A stretch of DNA of 64,000 nt from Limnephilus marmoratus (lineage: Eukaryota > Arthropoda > Insecta > Trichoptera > Limnephilidae). The position numbers and the translations under genes were made by a program. The notes beneath the pieces were generated by a model. It saw only the letters and a program-made list of their open reading frames with translations. It had not been told where the DNA came from and did not search any database. Location: the NCBI GenBank assembly GCA_917880885.1, contig OU862908.1:11891501-11955500 (forward strand), read 5' to 3'. Shown here in pieces: positions 44,960-56,639 of the stretch. Numbering within the stretch: the first letter of the stretch is position 1; each line of letters opens with the position of its first letter.

Positions 44960-45510
44960 AATAAAACACGCTATTAATAAGGGAAGATTTTTTTTAAATG
45001 TATATATTCAAATTGTTACACAGAAATTCGTTAATGAAGAATACGTGAAAACATTAAAAAAAATACAACTCTTGTTTTTACTCCATGCGTAACATTCACG
45101 AGCATCGTACAGGATATTGCATCAAAACAATAAAATTACTGCGGCAAGTTTCTTAGATTTGAACCGAGAAGTCGCGGATTCAAAATAGACACAAAATTTT
45201 ATTTTTTATCGAAACTTTAGTATAATATTGAAAAAATGAAAATGGACTTTGATTTATTTTATTTCTTTCATATATTCAATGATGCTATTATTCGATTTAT
45301 AAAAATAGTTTATCTTTAAAAAACAAGTTCTGCTATGTAGATAATAATTATTACGCGTGATAGCTTTTCGGCTTCCGAAGGCATTATCAAACTGTGGTTA
45401 CACTTACAGATGATGTTTTTATATTATTTCTAGATAGGTACTCGTATTTACGATGAAATAAACGCTATAAATTTTTTACGTTGTAAATACTCATCATCAT
45501 TACATCATCA
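44960..45510. other. intronic sequence just upstream of the RRM1 exon
   Basis: This is the acceptor side of the upstream PTB intron. A GGTTCAAATCTAAG sequence on the minus strand near 45155 resembles a B box but no tRNA fold is visible. Nothing else was recognised. Confidence 0.35.
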
Positions 45511-45518
45511 TCATTACA

Positions 45519-45690
45519 TAGTATAAAATGAAGTCGCTCAAAAAGGATGTGCGCGTTAATCTTTTAAACTACGCAACGGATTTTCATACGGTTTTCACCA
45601 ATAGATAGAGTGATTGAAGAGGAATGTTTATATGTATAATACATGTAAATTATATTAGAGAAAAACCGAGAAATTCAAAGAAAACATATT
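45519..45690 (+). mobile_element. Helitron-like fragment
   Basis: The fragment shares CATAGTATAAAATGAAGTCG, ACTACGCAACGGATTTTCAT and ACCAATAGATAGAGTGATTG with the following element. It stops being similar after AGAGAAAAACCGAGAAATTC and lacks the CTAG end. Confidence 0.7.
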
Positions 45691-45875
45691 TTTGTGCGAT
45701 TTAAAACGACTGGCGGGCCGTACTATAGTCACTTTTGAAATTCGTTCTACGGAAGAAATTGGAAAATAGATGTCCTAGAGTAAGTAGGTATTTGATTTTC
45801 CCTTTTCAAATATCCAGTGTTGCATTGCAAGCATTGTATAATTAGTGGCGATCGCACGAATCGTATTATTATTAC

Positions 45876-46146
45876 ATAGTATAAAATGAAGTCGCTCAAA
45901 ATGTATGTGCGCGTAGATCTTTTAAACTACGAAACAGATTTTCATGCGGTTTTCACCAATAGATAGAGTGATTCAAGGAAAGGTTTATATGTATAATACA
46001 TGCTTATTATAGTAGAGAAAGCTGAGAAATTCAAATATTCAATTCAGGCAGCGGGCAGCTGGCAAGCGGCTGATGTGGATTTTATAAAGGTTGGGTAATG
46101 GCATTGTGTTTCGTTAGCCACAGCAACGTGTGGCCGGGTCTGCTAG
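45876..46146 (+). mobile_element. Helitron-like non-autonomous element
   Basis: The element shares the 5' block with 45519-45690 and the GGTTGGGTAATGGCATTGTG block with 37238-37656. It ends with hairpin GCCACA/TGTGGC, CGGGTCTGCTAG and then T. Non-coding. The 5' boundary is approximate. Confidence 0.75.
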
Positions 46147-46269
46147 TCTAAAAATAATATAAATACATCGTATGTAAGTGATACAACCACAGTGTGTTAA
46201 TGTTTTCAGAAGGCGAAACTGCTGTTACACGTACTAATAATTACGTAGTAGAACTTATTTATAAATAAA

Positions 46270-47010
46270 CTGTTTGTACAAATTGAATAATAGTATTATT
46301 ACCTTGTTCAATCAGTGCAAAATTCATTGGTTAAATTATTAGCTGAAAAAAATTTATACAAAGAAAGGCATAATATTCCATACTTTTATCAAAGCCTCAA
46401 AATTCTTTCAGTGAGAGCAATTATGTGGTACAAAATTATATTTCAGCACATAAATAACCCTTTATATATAAACAGGCTGGAACACAACCATAATACTCGT
46501 TTTAACTTTAATGAAGGACTAATTGTACCTAAACGTACAAATAAATATGGACAAAGAACGTTAAATTACATGATTCCCAGTTGTTTAAATATGCTTCCAG
46601 CTGAAATTAAAAACTGTGCCCAAAACAAACAATTAGTGAACTTACTGAAGACTTGGCTCACGGAAAGAATTAATTTGTATTAGCTTACAATAACATATTA
46701 TTACTTATTCTAAAGACTTTAAAATTGTTATTCATGTTTTCATAATTTTTCTTTTATCTAAGTATATTTATGTAAAAAACTTAATTTTATCTTATATCTA
46801 TAATTGTAAAAATGTATCTAAGTATATTTCTGTAAAAATTTTTATTTAATTTTATATCTTTAACTGTAAAAATGCAACTATTAAATCTCTATAATAAGAT
46901 CTTTAATGTAAAGAACCCGTTAGACAAACTGCTAAAAAGTAGTTTATCGGGACTTTTTGTCTTATATTTGTAAAATGTATAAAATAAATAAAAAAAATAA
47001 AATAAAACAA
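46270..47010 (+). pseudogene. LINE RT C-terminus and 3' UTR
   Basis: The frame is open before the apparent GTG start and reads VQNSLVKLLAEKNL, IPYFYQSLKILSVRAIMWYK, LEHNHNTRFNFNEGLIVPKR, then YGQRTLNYMIPSCLNMLPAE. This is the H-N-x-x-T-R...Y-G-x-R-x...LP pattern typical of LINE ORF2 ends. The 3' UTR has a duplicated TATCTAAGTATATTTMTGTA block and an A-rich tail AAATAAATAAAAAAAATAAA near 47000. It is 5'-truncated. Confidence 0.8.
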
Positions 47011-47011
47011 A

Positions 47012-47960
47012 ATGAATGTATAAAAGAAATGAAAATTAAAATGGAATTCTGCAAATTAAACCCAATAACAATAAATAAAAACAATTGAACTGTGACCATA
47101 TCAGCAATATCAAAAACTTAAAAAAAAGCCCTGGTGATTGACCAACATTCACATTGGTAAAGTTGCTTTCAATAGATTTAGTATTTTTTTCTAAAATTTT
47201 CAAATTCGGGTAAAAACGTTTCACCTAAAACAAACTTTCTTGATTTTTGGTCATAAAAACCCTATCATTATTTCAGGAGATATTTGTAGAATAGCATTGC
47301 ATGTACGAGGAGAAAGATTAAATATATCGCTTAATTCCATCGTGAATATTCAATAATAATAATTTGATGATTAGCGCTGGTTTTGTGAAATATTGCTTTA
47401 AAAGCGCTTAAAGCGTTAAATCACGGTTAAATCAATTACTAACAATCAAAACAACATATTTTTAAAACAAAACTAACCTGTGAACTGTGAACCCGAATGA
47501 GTTTCTTAAAAAAATAACACCCTAAAAATTGATAGAGTTTGTTATCGACTCGCAGGCAAATATTTAATGCAAGCGCTTCCAGAGTCCGGAGATAAAGCCG
47601 TTGTTTAACTAAATACTTGGTTAGTCTTTACGGCATTTTTATATGAACGCGTTAAAACATTTTATACACCGCTAAACTGAAGTACCGCCATATTGTCCCG
47701 GGACCCGCGGTGTCCTTAGAGAGGAGGAAGGATTAAAACGGCGTTTATAAAATTCATACTTTTCGTCCTTATTTTGGAAAACACCTGATCACAAAACTTT
47801 GGCGTTTAAAAATATTTGCGATGGAAAAGACAGTTAATTTTTAATTATTAGAAACAAGGCCTAAATGTATCTATCCTTATATTGTTCCCAAAAATGGCAC
47901 CAAACAAAATATTCAAAGATATGATTTTAGATTTTCACGGCCAAAAGTATTATTGTTATT
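47012..47960. other. intronic sequence, nothing recognised
   Basis: No gene or shared repeat was seen. Confidence 0.3.
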
Positions 47961-47963
47961 TAT

Positions 47964-48045
47964 TTTTGGGGTGTTATGCCGTGTTGCGCTACTTTCTTTC
48001 TGATCTAACGTTTCGGACAGCGTTACAGTGTCCATCATCATCATG
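47964..48045 (-). repeat. hammerhead-like family H2 repeat
   Basis: On the minus strand ATGATGA (48035-48041) is followed by one base, stem II GGACA/TGTCC (48029-48033 with 48015-48019), GAAAC and the self-complementary AACGTT. The tail is GCGCAACACGGCATAACACC. The first core base is A instead of C, so the copy is degraded at one catalytic-core position. Confidence 0.6.
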
Positions 48046-48049
48046 CCTT

Positions 48050-50490
48050 GTTTAATTCAAATTTGTCTTACTAACCTATTTTTTGCTTTTAGTTTTTCCT
48101 ATTAAGCACTTGCATACTGCTTACTAACAACGTATACAGGGACTCCGGAGGTCTAGATCGTTCAAAATAAATAAAAGTAGCTTCGTTTAACAAAAAAAAT
48201 TAATCTTGCGAGAGCCTTGAAGAAGAAACCATCTGTTACTTATACCAGGGCGGGTAAGTTGTGGATAACCTCCAAAGTGTCAATCATCACATAAAAAAGG
48301 TTAATAAGAATTCTGCGTAAAAAAATCTCAAACTAGATGCACGACGAAGTTTTAACACTAATCACAATGTTCTGCACTACACGTAGAACTGTGTAAATTG
48401 GCGTTATATGTGAGTTCAACCATTTAATGAAGGCACCATTTATTTTCAAACACATCTTTTTCTTACAGAAACGAATCACATTTAGGAAGATAAATATTCT
48501 AATCAAATCCTTGTATTACTATACCGCCCATCATACAATTTTCAATTTACTCTCCCAAATACGTTCACTAAGAAACATTGTATATTTTATTATTGAAATA
48601 TATAATGGCATTTCCAATAAGATGTGTTCCCAATTATATCCTCTGCCTGCAAACTGTATCTAAATATTTCCATTAAACAATAAACAGTTAATCTTAAGTT
48701 ACCTACGAGGTAGGTAAAGTATATTTTCTGCCTCTACATTTTCTGTACAGAGTATAAGTACTTAAAACAATATATATGTACATTCTTACACACCATCGCG
48801 TTCTTTGGTCAAATGCATTGTACATGCAGTTTTCTATTAGTGATCGACGAACCGGTGGATGCAATCCATAAGTTATTATAATGGTTTGTCGATTCTGTAG
48901 ACAGAAGTGAGATTGCAGAAATATATTATAAATTTGTACAGCGCCCTTGAGGTGATTTTTCACGAAAACGCTATTCAAATCATCCAAATATTATTATTAT
49001 ATTAATAAAAAGCTGGGTACCTATCTCAGTAGACAGAATAAACCAATCAGTATATTTTCTTTCTTCACTTCGGGAAACATTTTGAGTGTTTATAAGCTTT
49101 TGAGAAGAAACAACTTTAAATCCAACAAAAATAAAAAATAATTTTTTTATGAAAAATTGAATAAGTCATCATTGTTATAAAGTGTCAGAGAAAGGAGGCG
49201 TCGCGTCAGTGATAAACATACTTCTAAGAAAGGTGGGAGAAAGCCGCAGTCAGTAATGTAATTTGGGAGATAATTGAGTGATGGGACCGCTGCATCTCCC
49301 AACTTCTGACAGTTATCCAGTGTTCCACACCTGCACACTTTTCAACTCAAATTGATCTATTAAAAAAAAACTTTGCACACAATCTATACCACATCAATCA
49401 CGAAACATTTTGTTCATCCTTGTTATGACTATCCGGTAAATGTCACATATAGGGGCGATCGGTGCACCAACCTCAAGCCTGATATTTTAGGATGGTCTTC
49501 ATTCATTGGAGGTTAATATGTTTTTCTAGGCTATTAACTGAACGTTTTTCCTTTGGTGTTGTCGGTATAATCTTGTAAGGTAGTGGTGATTCTGGAGAAA
49601 TCCTGAGCATACGCTCAAGCTACCTTATCTGAGATTTTTCTTTTAAGAGTAACATGAATTCAAAGTTGTGGGCTTTTTGAATGGTGGAACATCCAACTCG
49701 ACCTCAAGTTACTAATTAGATTAATGAATCTTTTGAAGATGTGAAAAATACATGGTACAAAAAACTGAAGCAACGTAAAAACTCGCAGTGTCTGATGATG
49801 AAAAAACGTCCAGTGTCAGATGCCACAAAGGTAGAAAAATAACGTAGGTTCACGAAAATGTATTTTCGTGTAAACCTTTGTTCGTGGAATTTTATTTACA
49901 GACAAAAATGGCAAAAGCGTCCGTAAAAGCAACGATACAAATTACTGGAAATATGTCTTTACTGGCGATAAACTCTGTGCAGCGACAGCCCCGGAGAATG
50001 CACTGAAAAACCCCGGGTTTATGAAACTATAAAACCTCCCATGAAATGTATTTTAGTACCCATTTCGCAAGTTTTACTTTTAACAAAAATATTATGCTTT
50101 GTGACGGGTGACACGGATGGATATATTTTGATAAGCATAATTTTATGAAATAATCACATACAACGCGCAACCAATAATAATTATAACAACAAAAAAATAA
50201 ACGAAGTTTTCGTTGAAGTTGTAATTATATGTAGCAAGCTGAACTCAATTTCCATGACTTGGTTAAGTGCCGTACATTGGTAAATGCAGTTCATTAAAGC
50301 GATGGTTTATTAGGCCTCGGCGAAGACATCTTTGTGACATTTAAAATTGCATCTAAAGTCATGGTTTTCGAATAAAAATAAAAGTTCAGCTTATGGTTTA
50401 ACGCTTTTTAGTGTGCATTAAAACATTTTTGTTAATACATTGGATTGGTGTATGTCCATTTATTTTAACATAGGTATGAATTTCGGTTGA
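48050..50490. other. intronic sequence with one shared hairpin repeat
   Basis: 48905-49000 (GATTGCAGAAATATATTATA followed by TTTGTACAGCGCCC and GATTTTTCACGAAAACG) is related to 40987-41095 in inverted orientation. The rest, including frames of up to 94 codons, is unrecognised. Confidence 0.4.
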
Positions 50491-50494
50491 ATTT

Positions 50495-50904
50495 GGCAGC
50501 CACCTCTGGTCTGGAGCTCCAAAATATTTGAAAAATATTCTCGACTCTGTGCAGAAACGAGTGGTGCGTTTGATAGATTCTCCGATCTTAAGAGACGGAT
50601 TGCAATCTTTAGAGCACAGGCGTCGGGTGGGAATGCTATCCTTGTTCTACCGGTATTACAATGGAAGATGCTCCGAGGAACTAGCATCATTGATCCGAGA
50701 AATACTCCAAACGCATGCCCATCATTTGTACACGGTTGACATTTGTCACATGAGAACGTGTCGCTTCTTCGACTCGTTCTTGTGTTCAACAGCTCGGCTG
50801 TGGAATGATTTGCCGGCCTCTTGTGTTTGTTTTACCAATTCGTGTTTCCTCCTTCTTACAACATGGGTCTCTTCAAGACTAATATTCATTCCTTCTTCCC
50901 CTCA
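50495..50904 (+). pseudogene. LINE RT C-terminus (jockey/BMC1-like), frameshifted
   Basis: The frame opens GSHLWSGAPKYLKNILDSVQ and continues KRVVRLIDSP, EHRRRVGMLSLFYRYYNGRC, SEELASLI, and TARLWNDLPAS. This is a pattern I associate with lepidopteran jockey-type ORF2 C-termini. After LPAS a frameshift near 50825 is needed to reach FPPSYNMGLFKTNIHSFF. The apparent start at 50528 lies inside the domain. Immediately downstream comes the family A-type hairpin in the same orientation, so that hairpin is probably this LINE's 3' end or was joined to it. Confidence 0.8.
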
Positions 50905-50990
50905 AAAAAACCCTCCACACAGCATCCCAGATGACATAGGCCCCGAGGGAAATTATTTTCCTCAGGTGCGGAGATAATGTAAAAAAAATG
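50905..50990 (+). repeat. family A-type 3' hairpin attached to the LINE fragment
   Basis: The sequence AAAAAAACCCTCCACACAGC, then GATGACATAGGCCCCGAGGG, AATTATTTTCCTCAGG and GATAATGTAAAAAAAATG has the order of the terminal ~85 bases of family A copies. The last hairpin arm is partly lost. Confidence 0.75.
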
Positions 50991-52675
50991 ACAAATCTCA
51001 GGACGCATAACATACCCGCCATTTTATGTAAATGCTCCACCACAATGACACAAAATTTAAAAATAAAATACTTTATAAGTAAAATGTTAAAAATGGTAAT
51101 TATTAAAAGACATCCCTCGTTGTATTTTTTTGATGAAATAAAAATACTGAGTGACAATAAAATACAAGTTTTCATAAATAAATAACACCCCAATCTGCGT
51201 TGTGCTTTTCTTCAAAATATTACATCGGAATTTAAAAAAAAACAGCTTTGTCCAGTAGATACCCGAGAAGTCTCTATTTTCTCGGCGGATAAAAGAATTC
51301 TGTTCTGAATTTGTGGAATTCTCGCTGGAAATACTTGGACGAGTGGCGCATTCTTCTGTATCCAAGAAAGGGCTCAGACAGAATTGAAGGGATATTTTTA
51401 TTATCAAATGTTTGGTATTACAGATATTATTTGTTTCGATTGTTTTCAACTTGATAGACAGTCGGGGAAATTACACACACGAAAAAATTTATTTCTACTC
51501 CAAGCTCTTTGTGTGGAAAATACTGAAAACGCATTCCTTTTAAAAACCAATGGAATTTTTTATTATTATAAAAGGCGAATTAAAAAAAATGGTTATTGTA
51601 AATTTTCTAAATCGGCTTTGTTTGATTTTTTAATGCTATATTACAACTAGAATAGAATATTACGTATGCTTTTCCCACGCTTAACTAGTAAATAATTCTA
51701 CAAATGTTAATGAAGCATTATAAATAGTTAATAAGTATTCAATATCACATATTTCCTTAATAAATTCCTGCATAAAATAGATAAATACCAAAGACATTCA
51801 AATACAAAAGAGATATGCTACGGTGTCCGCGCAACTGTCGGCGGACTACGAACTAATTAGAATAGTTTCCGTACGAAAAGAATTAGTTCATTTCGTTGAT
51901 TTTTTGAAGGTGTGCATTAGTATTGGTTAACAATATAGTTTGAATGCGGAAAGAATTCGTTCATTTAGTTTAACGTTCGTTTGCTTTATTCGTTAATTAT
52001 TCATTCATTTAGTTTATTTATTAATTGGTAAACAATATCGACGACACCCGGAAGCGCAGTCCCACCTAGTAAAAACTGCAGATAGCACATCTACTTATAT
52101 TTCAATAATTTCCACAATACCTGAAAAATAATAATAAGGAACCAACTAAATCATTAAAAACTTTTGGAGCCGGGTCTAAATTTCAACGTAGACCCGGCTA
52201 AAAAATATAAACAGCTTGTATTCACCCCGGTGGCCGAATGCTTTCTGATTTGAAGTATAAAAATTCCAATTTGGACTCGATTTACTCGAAAACGAAAGCT
52301 CTAATTAAAAAAAAAAACAATATATTACGTAGATTGTAGATATGCAGATTCACAAGTTTTCCGCTCGTACTACGTGCTTTGTAGAGTAGGTATATGGAGT
52401 GTAGAGCTATTACCAAAATGCACCATATAAATTCATTTGATATTCCACCCTTTCTATAAAAATGAATAAATGCCATATCTTCAAGCAAAAATGTACCAGT
52501 TTGAAGATGGACGTGATTGTTCGAAACGGACCGTAATAATCAATATATATTATAAAAGAAAGTGTATTAGGATATATGGTGTGGTTGCCCTTTATCCCCC
52601 ATCCATGAAGAAGGTTCCCGTTTTTACCTGAAGGGCGTACTTTGAAGATATAAGGGCTGGAAGTTTCACCCTCTA
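50991..52675. other. intronic sequence, nothing firm
   Basis: Frames of up to 120 codons lack domains. 51860-52020 has loosely repeated TTAGTTCATTT/TTCATTTAGTTT words. A GGTGGCCGAATGC word at 52230 recalls a tRNA-like SINE head but no fold or B box is present. Confidence 0.3.
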
Positions 52676-52682
52676 CAAATTT

Positions 52683-52860
52683 CTACAACAGTCCAGAACA
52701 TTCGAGAGCATTCCACAACATCCTGGAACATTCTGGAATGTTCCGTGAATAGTCCGAAAAGTTAGAAAATCTCCCGAAACATCCCAGATCATTGTGGAAC
52801 ATTCCAGAGCACTCTTGAATGTTCTGGAATGTCCTGGAACATTGCGGACCATTCGAAGTC
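52683..52860. repeat. degenerate GGAACATTCC repeat resembling clustered heat-shock elements
   Basis: About 18 degenerate 10-bp units built from alternating GAA and TTC words occur here. The best run is GGAACATTCTGGAATGTTCC (52726-52745), four perfectly phased inverted GAA/TTC pentamers, with a further run at 52814-52845. Heat-shock factor binds such arrays, but a simple minisatellite origin is equally possible. Confidence 0.6.
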
Positions 52861-52864
52861 TTTT

Positions 52865-54500
52865 TTGTAAGGGTGGGGATAGCCATTGGTAGGAGAATAA
52901 AAAACAAGATCCGTCGTCGGTTCGAACATCTCATATCAACTGCCTGAGTGAAGCCGGGTACCCCAGCTATGAATAATAACGTAATTTTAGCAAACTATAG
53001 TAAGTACTGGTATTAATGTACCACGTAAGAATTGGGAAAAAAATGAGAAAAATCCATAAAACGTTTAACGTTAACATTGGAGTAAATCAAGGTACAAATA
53101 ATAAGATATTATCAACTAGTTAACGACAAAATGACGATCGTGCGGTTCATTATCTATCAAAACGACCCTCGGTCGGAGAAGCACTCGCACTACGGGTTTA
53201 GGCCATATTATTTGCTTACCGAAAAGGACGAGCAGTAATGGGAGGTTCCCGATCGAACAATACAACACATAACGGTAAGGAGGACTCTAACAATATTTAT
53301 TTACGCGCGTTTAAACCCAAGTAGGGTCTCGAGGACATTCAGAAGGGATAAGGGCCTCCCTTAGCACTTTTATGATGGGAGGTCTCAACAAAAGGGACAA
53401 CAACTGGTCAAAAACTTATTTGATATAAATTGGGATTGCAGTACCCATTCATACATATTACATTACTAGCTGAAAGACCTTCAATAATAACGCTGAAAAT
53501 AAGAACTTTATTCATGTAACATCTTTAGACAACCTTATAAAAAGTACTCGAAATAGACATTCCTAATAAGGTTGATAAACCGATGGGTCATATCAAAGAT
53601 AGGTAGAAGGATCATTAATATTTGGATTGACCTAGTTTGATACCCACAGCGGGTATTGACTTGCTCCCTTATCATAAAAATGAATACTGGCAATATTAAC
53701 ATATCGGATTAAAAAATGTGTGAAATTTGAAATTTCTGATGAGCTTTAGCGATAAACGTAAGGACATGAAAATTACAAGAAACAAAGCTCAAACAAAGAT
53801 ATAAGCATATTAATAATAGTTTATTTATACGAAATATGTATTGCCACCGGCTTGTACAGTATTTTTTCTTGATTTAGATACTAGTTTATTTTGAAAAGCG
53901 ATAACGTCGTAAGCACTAATTACAGTTCACAGCCGTTCGCCTCCAATGAAAAAGTTAACTGTTGACTGTGGCGCTAATGTAACGTGTAAATAAACATGTG
54001 AATAAACGTGTGAAAGGTCCTAACTTCGCCCAGTGTTTTCTAATGAATTAAAAAAAGGACCGGCACAGTATCCCGTGTATGTAGATCCTCCGGCGGAACA
54101 GGGTGTTTAAGATAAATAAACATTTAGAAGTGAGTAATTTTATTTAGGACCCTCCTTTTGATCCGCTACAGGGTGGCTACTGGCTAATACTGTAACAGTC
54201 GGCTGAATTAATCCCAAGTGAAAGCAATATTAAATTTTCAGATTTATTTCGGATATACTTTATGGTGATTTGGGGAACTGGGGGAGAATTCGGAAATAAA
54301 AAAGTGAGTTTTGCAAAATTTCACGAGATAGAATTAAATTTCAATGCATAATTGCTTGGTTGAATTTAACCCTTAAAAAACTATGTAGTTGAAAGTACTT
54401 CAAATAATATTGACAGGGAAAATGTGAAATTTGCCAACGCAAGCTTACCACAGTTAAAAGAACTTGATCTCACGAGATTTTCAGAACATTCAGAAAACTA
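52865..54500. other. intronic sequence, nothing recognised
   Basis: No domain or shared repeat was seen. Confidence 0.3.
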
Positions 54501-54502
54501 AA

Positions 54503-54690
54503 GTAAAGAGTGGGGAGGCTACAACGCACCGCATAAAGAGGAGACCGATTATACTATCTCATTCTCTCACAGGCAAAATCCTACAAAAGTATGTGTTTGT
54601 CTCTTTTTAGAGTCGCTATTTTTCGTTTCATCGAGTTTCAAATAACAACGCTACTAAAGAAGTTTCACTTGAAAACATTTTTTTTCAAAA
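54503..54690 (-). repeat. family C repeat, inverted copy
   Basis: The reverse complement carries the head GTGAAACTTCTTTAG (54657-54671), then GAAACTCGATGAAACGAAAA, AAGAGACAAACACATA, TCCTCTTTATGCGGTGCGTT and the CCTCCCCAC end, in the same order as 15114-15290. Confidence 0.8.
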
Positions 54691-54699
54691 TTAGTTTAA

Positions 54700-56105
54700 C
54701 GACATGTGACACAATATTATTTTTGTCAGACGAGCTTTTTTGCCAAAATACGAATTTTGAGTGTTAATTTCCTTTTAAATTTGAAATGCGGGAATCTATC
54801 CATTGTTTAGTTCTGGAAATTAATTCTGGAGTACAATTTAATGTAACATTTTAATTAAATTGTACTTATTTCACGTCAATAATTTTTGGTTAATTTCTAC
54901 GACGTCATTTTGGTGAAAATCCACCGATCTGTGTAGGTATGTAATAACATGATTAAAAATACCACACAACTATTTTTAATCCCTATATTTTAATTTCTAC
55001 TTGTCATATTAAACTCTGCTACGGGTCAAAGACATTTGCAGACTATAAACAATATAGATAAGTGAGGGTAAAACAAAATGAGTGTATTTTAATGTTGACC
55101 AAAATATTTAATAAAATGTGAAAAAAATTACACCCTTTGAAATATTAACAGGAGATTGGAATTTGCATTTTCTGCAGATGATTATATATTACTTTATACG
55201 TACTTGACTTACTTTAACCATGATTCCTGACATTTATTGACAATTAGTGAAATTTATTAATTATAATGATAGACAGTTTAAATTAAAAGATTCATAAAGC
55301 TCCCACGATCTACACAATTTTCAACATACGCAAGGAATTGATTGCGTTGGTTAGGAATGAACAATGAATACAGAAATTAATTATTTGATCGCAAATACAA
55401 ATCAATTATCCCACAGTTACAATGGCTACATACTCTTATTCGTAAAGCCGATAACAACCGTTAATAAATTTATTTAATATTCCATAAAATCGTCTATCAT
55501 TTGGAAACAGAATAACTAAACATATGAGAGGATTTGTCTATTTTTTAATCGGGCTTTACCGAATTCGCATAATCCCTTATTTTATCTGTCATGTAAAATG
55601 CCAATGTTTCGATAGCCAAACGTGCTGCACGGAAATAATTGATGCGTTTATAATCACGTTGATAGTATGTTTAATTCAATTGATATCCGGGAAAAGTGAG
55701 CGTACCGACATTAAAATGGCATTTGCCGTGAAAAAACTGAGCAAATAAAACACACAGCGTAAATTCGGAAAGCGAATATTAAAATAGTATGTTCACATTT
55801 AAAAAAAAAATACAGTTTGATGGTAAAATTTGTAAAAAAATTTTTTCAAAGGAAAAGGGTTACACGTTAACGAAATAGGCAATAAAATAAGTTAACATTT
55901 CACTCTTACCAGTTATCAGTTTAAATTCAAATTACAAATTTGATTACAAAAAAGTATGATAGTTGAGAGTCAACAATAGCTCGTTAATATAGGTGGGTAT
56001 TAGTTTTTTTACTTGTAATAAAGACTTATATTTTTCCCTATGGCATTACGATTACAAAATTAAACAGAAGAAAAAAAGTAGTACTTAATAAGTCAGGTAC
56101 GCCTC
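54700..56105. other. AT-rich intronic sequence, nothing recognised
   Basis: The 74-codon frame at 55524-55748 has no recognisable family. Confidence 0.3.
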
Positions 56106-56106
56106 A

Positions 56107-56635
56107 TTTTTTTTTTTTTTTTTTTTTTTTTAATTGTACAACAGATTTTTTATCTAATTACTGTACAATTTTCTCATTTTGACAGTCTTAACACCTTATC
56201 TAAAGAAGAGTTATATATATCTAGTGTTTCCGATATTTCGTTCAACAGCACCATTCCTCTTGTCATGCTATGCTGTGCTAGAACATCTGTTCTGCCGTAT
56301 GGTATTTTGAACAAGTCGTGTCGACGACTACGGCTGAAATTTTCAGGCACGTATAAGCCATAACATTCCAAGAGGAATGGGCTGTCAATACGATTATGGA
56401 TTATGTTAAAACTAAGAATTGCAAGATTTGCATAACGTCTAGTTTCCAAGCTAAATCTATCTGTTGCCTCAAGTAATTCCATATGGTGCATGAATCTCGG
56501 GTACGTTCCATTCATCCGCATATAGACATACCTAAGGAACTTTTTCTGAATTTGTTCTAGCATATTAATATATTTAGCTTGGTGCGGAGTCCACACACCA
56601 CTAGCATACTCCAGCTTATTTGTCATAACGTTGTA
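56107..56635 (-). pseudogene. LINE RT C-terminus with poly(A) tail
   Basis: The minus-strand frame of 150 residues starts with LEYASGVWTPHQAKYINMLE and QIQKKFLRYVYMR. It continues MELLEATDRFSLETRRYANL, LSFNIIHNRIDSPFLLECYG and ends IYNSSLDKVLRLSK. This is the L-E-Y-A-S...IQKKFLR pattern of jockey/CR1-like ORF2 proteins. A 25-base T run on the plus strand (56107-56131) is the 3' poly(A) tail, about 40 bases after the stop. It is 5'-truncated but otherwise little decayed. The first in-frame M is internal to the domain. Confidence 0.9.
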
Positions 56636-56639
56636 GGTA

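Noticed and set aside
50460..50789. A 109-codon minus-strand gene
   Set aside because: It is antisense to a recognisable LINE RT fragment.
52228..52290. A tRNA-Ser-like gene near GGTGGCCGAATGC
   Set aside because: No B box, anticodon stem or acceptor stem can be drawn.
52683..52934. A cysteine-rich repeat protein on the minus strand
   Set aside because: The ECSGMF-like residues simply translate the GGAACATTCC DNA repeat.
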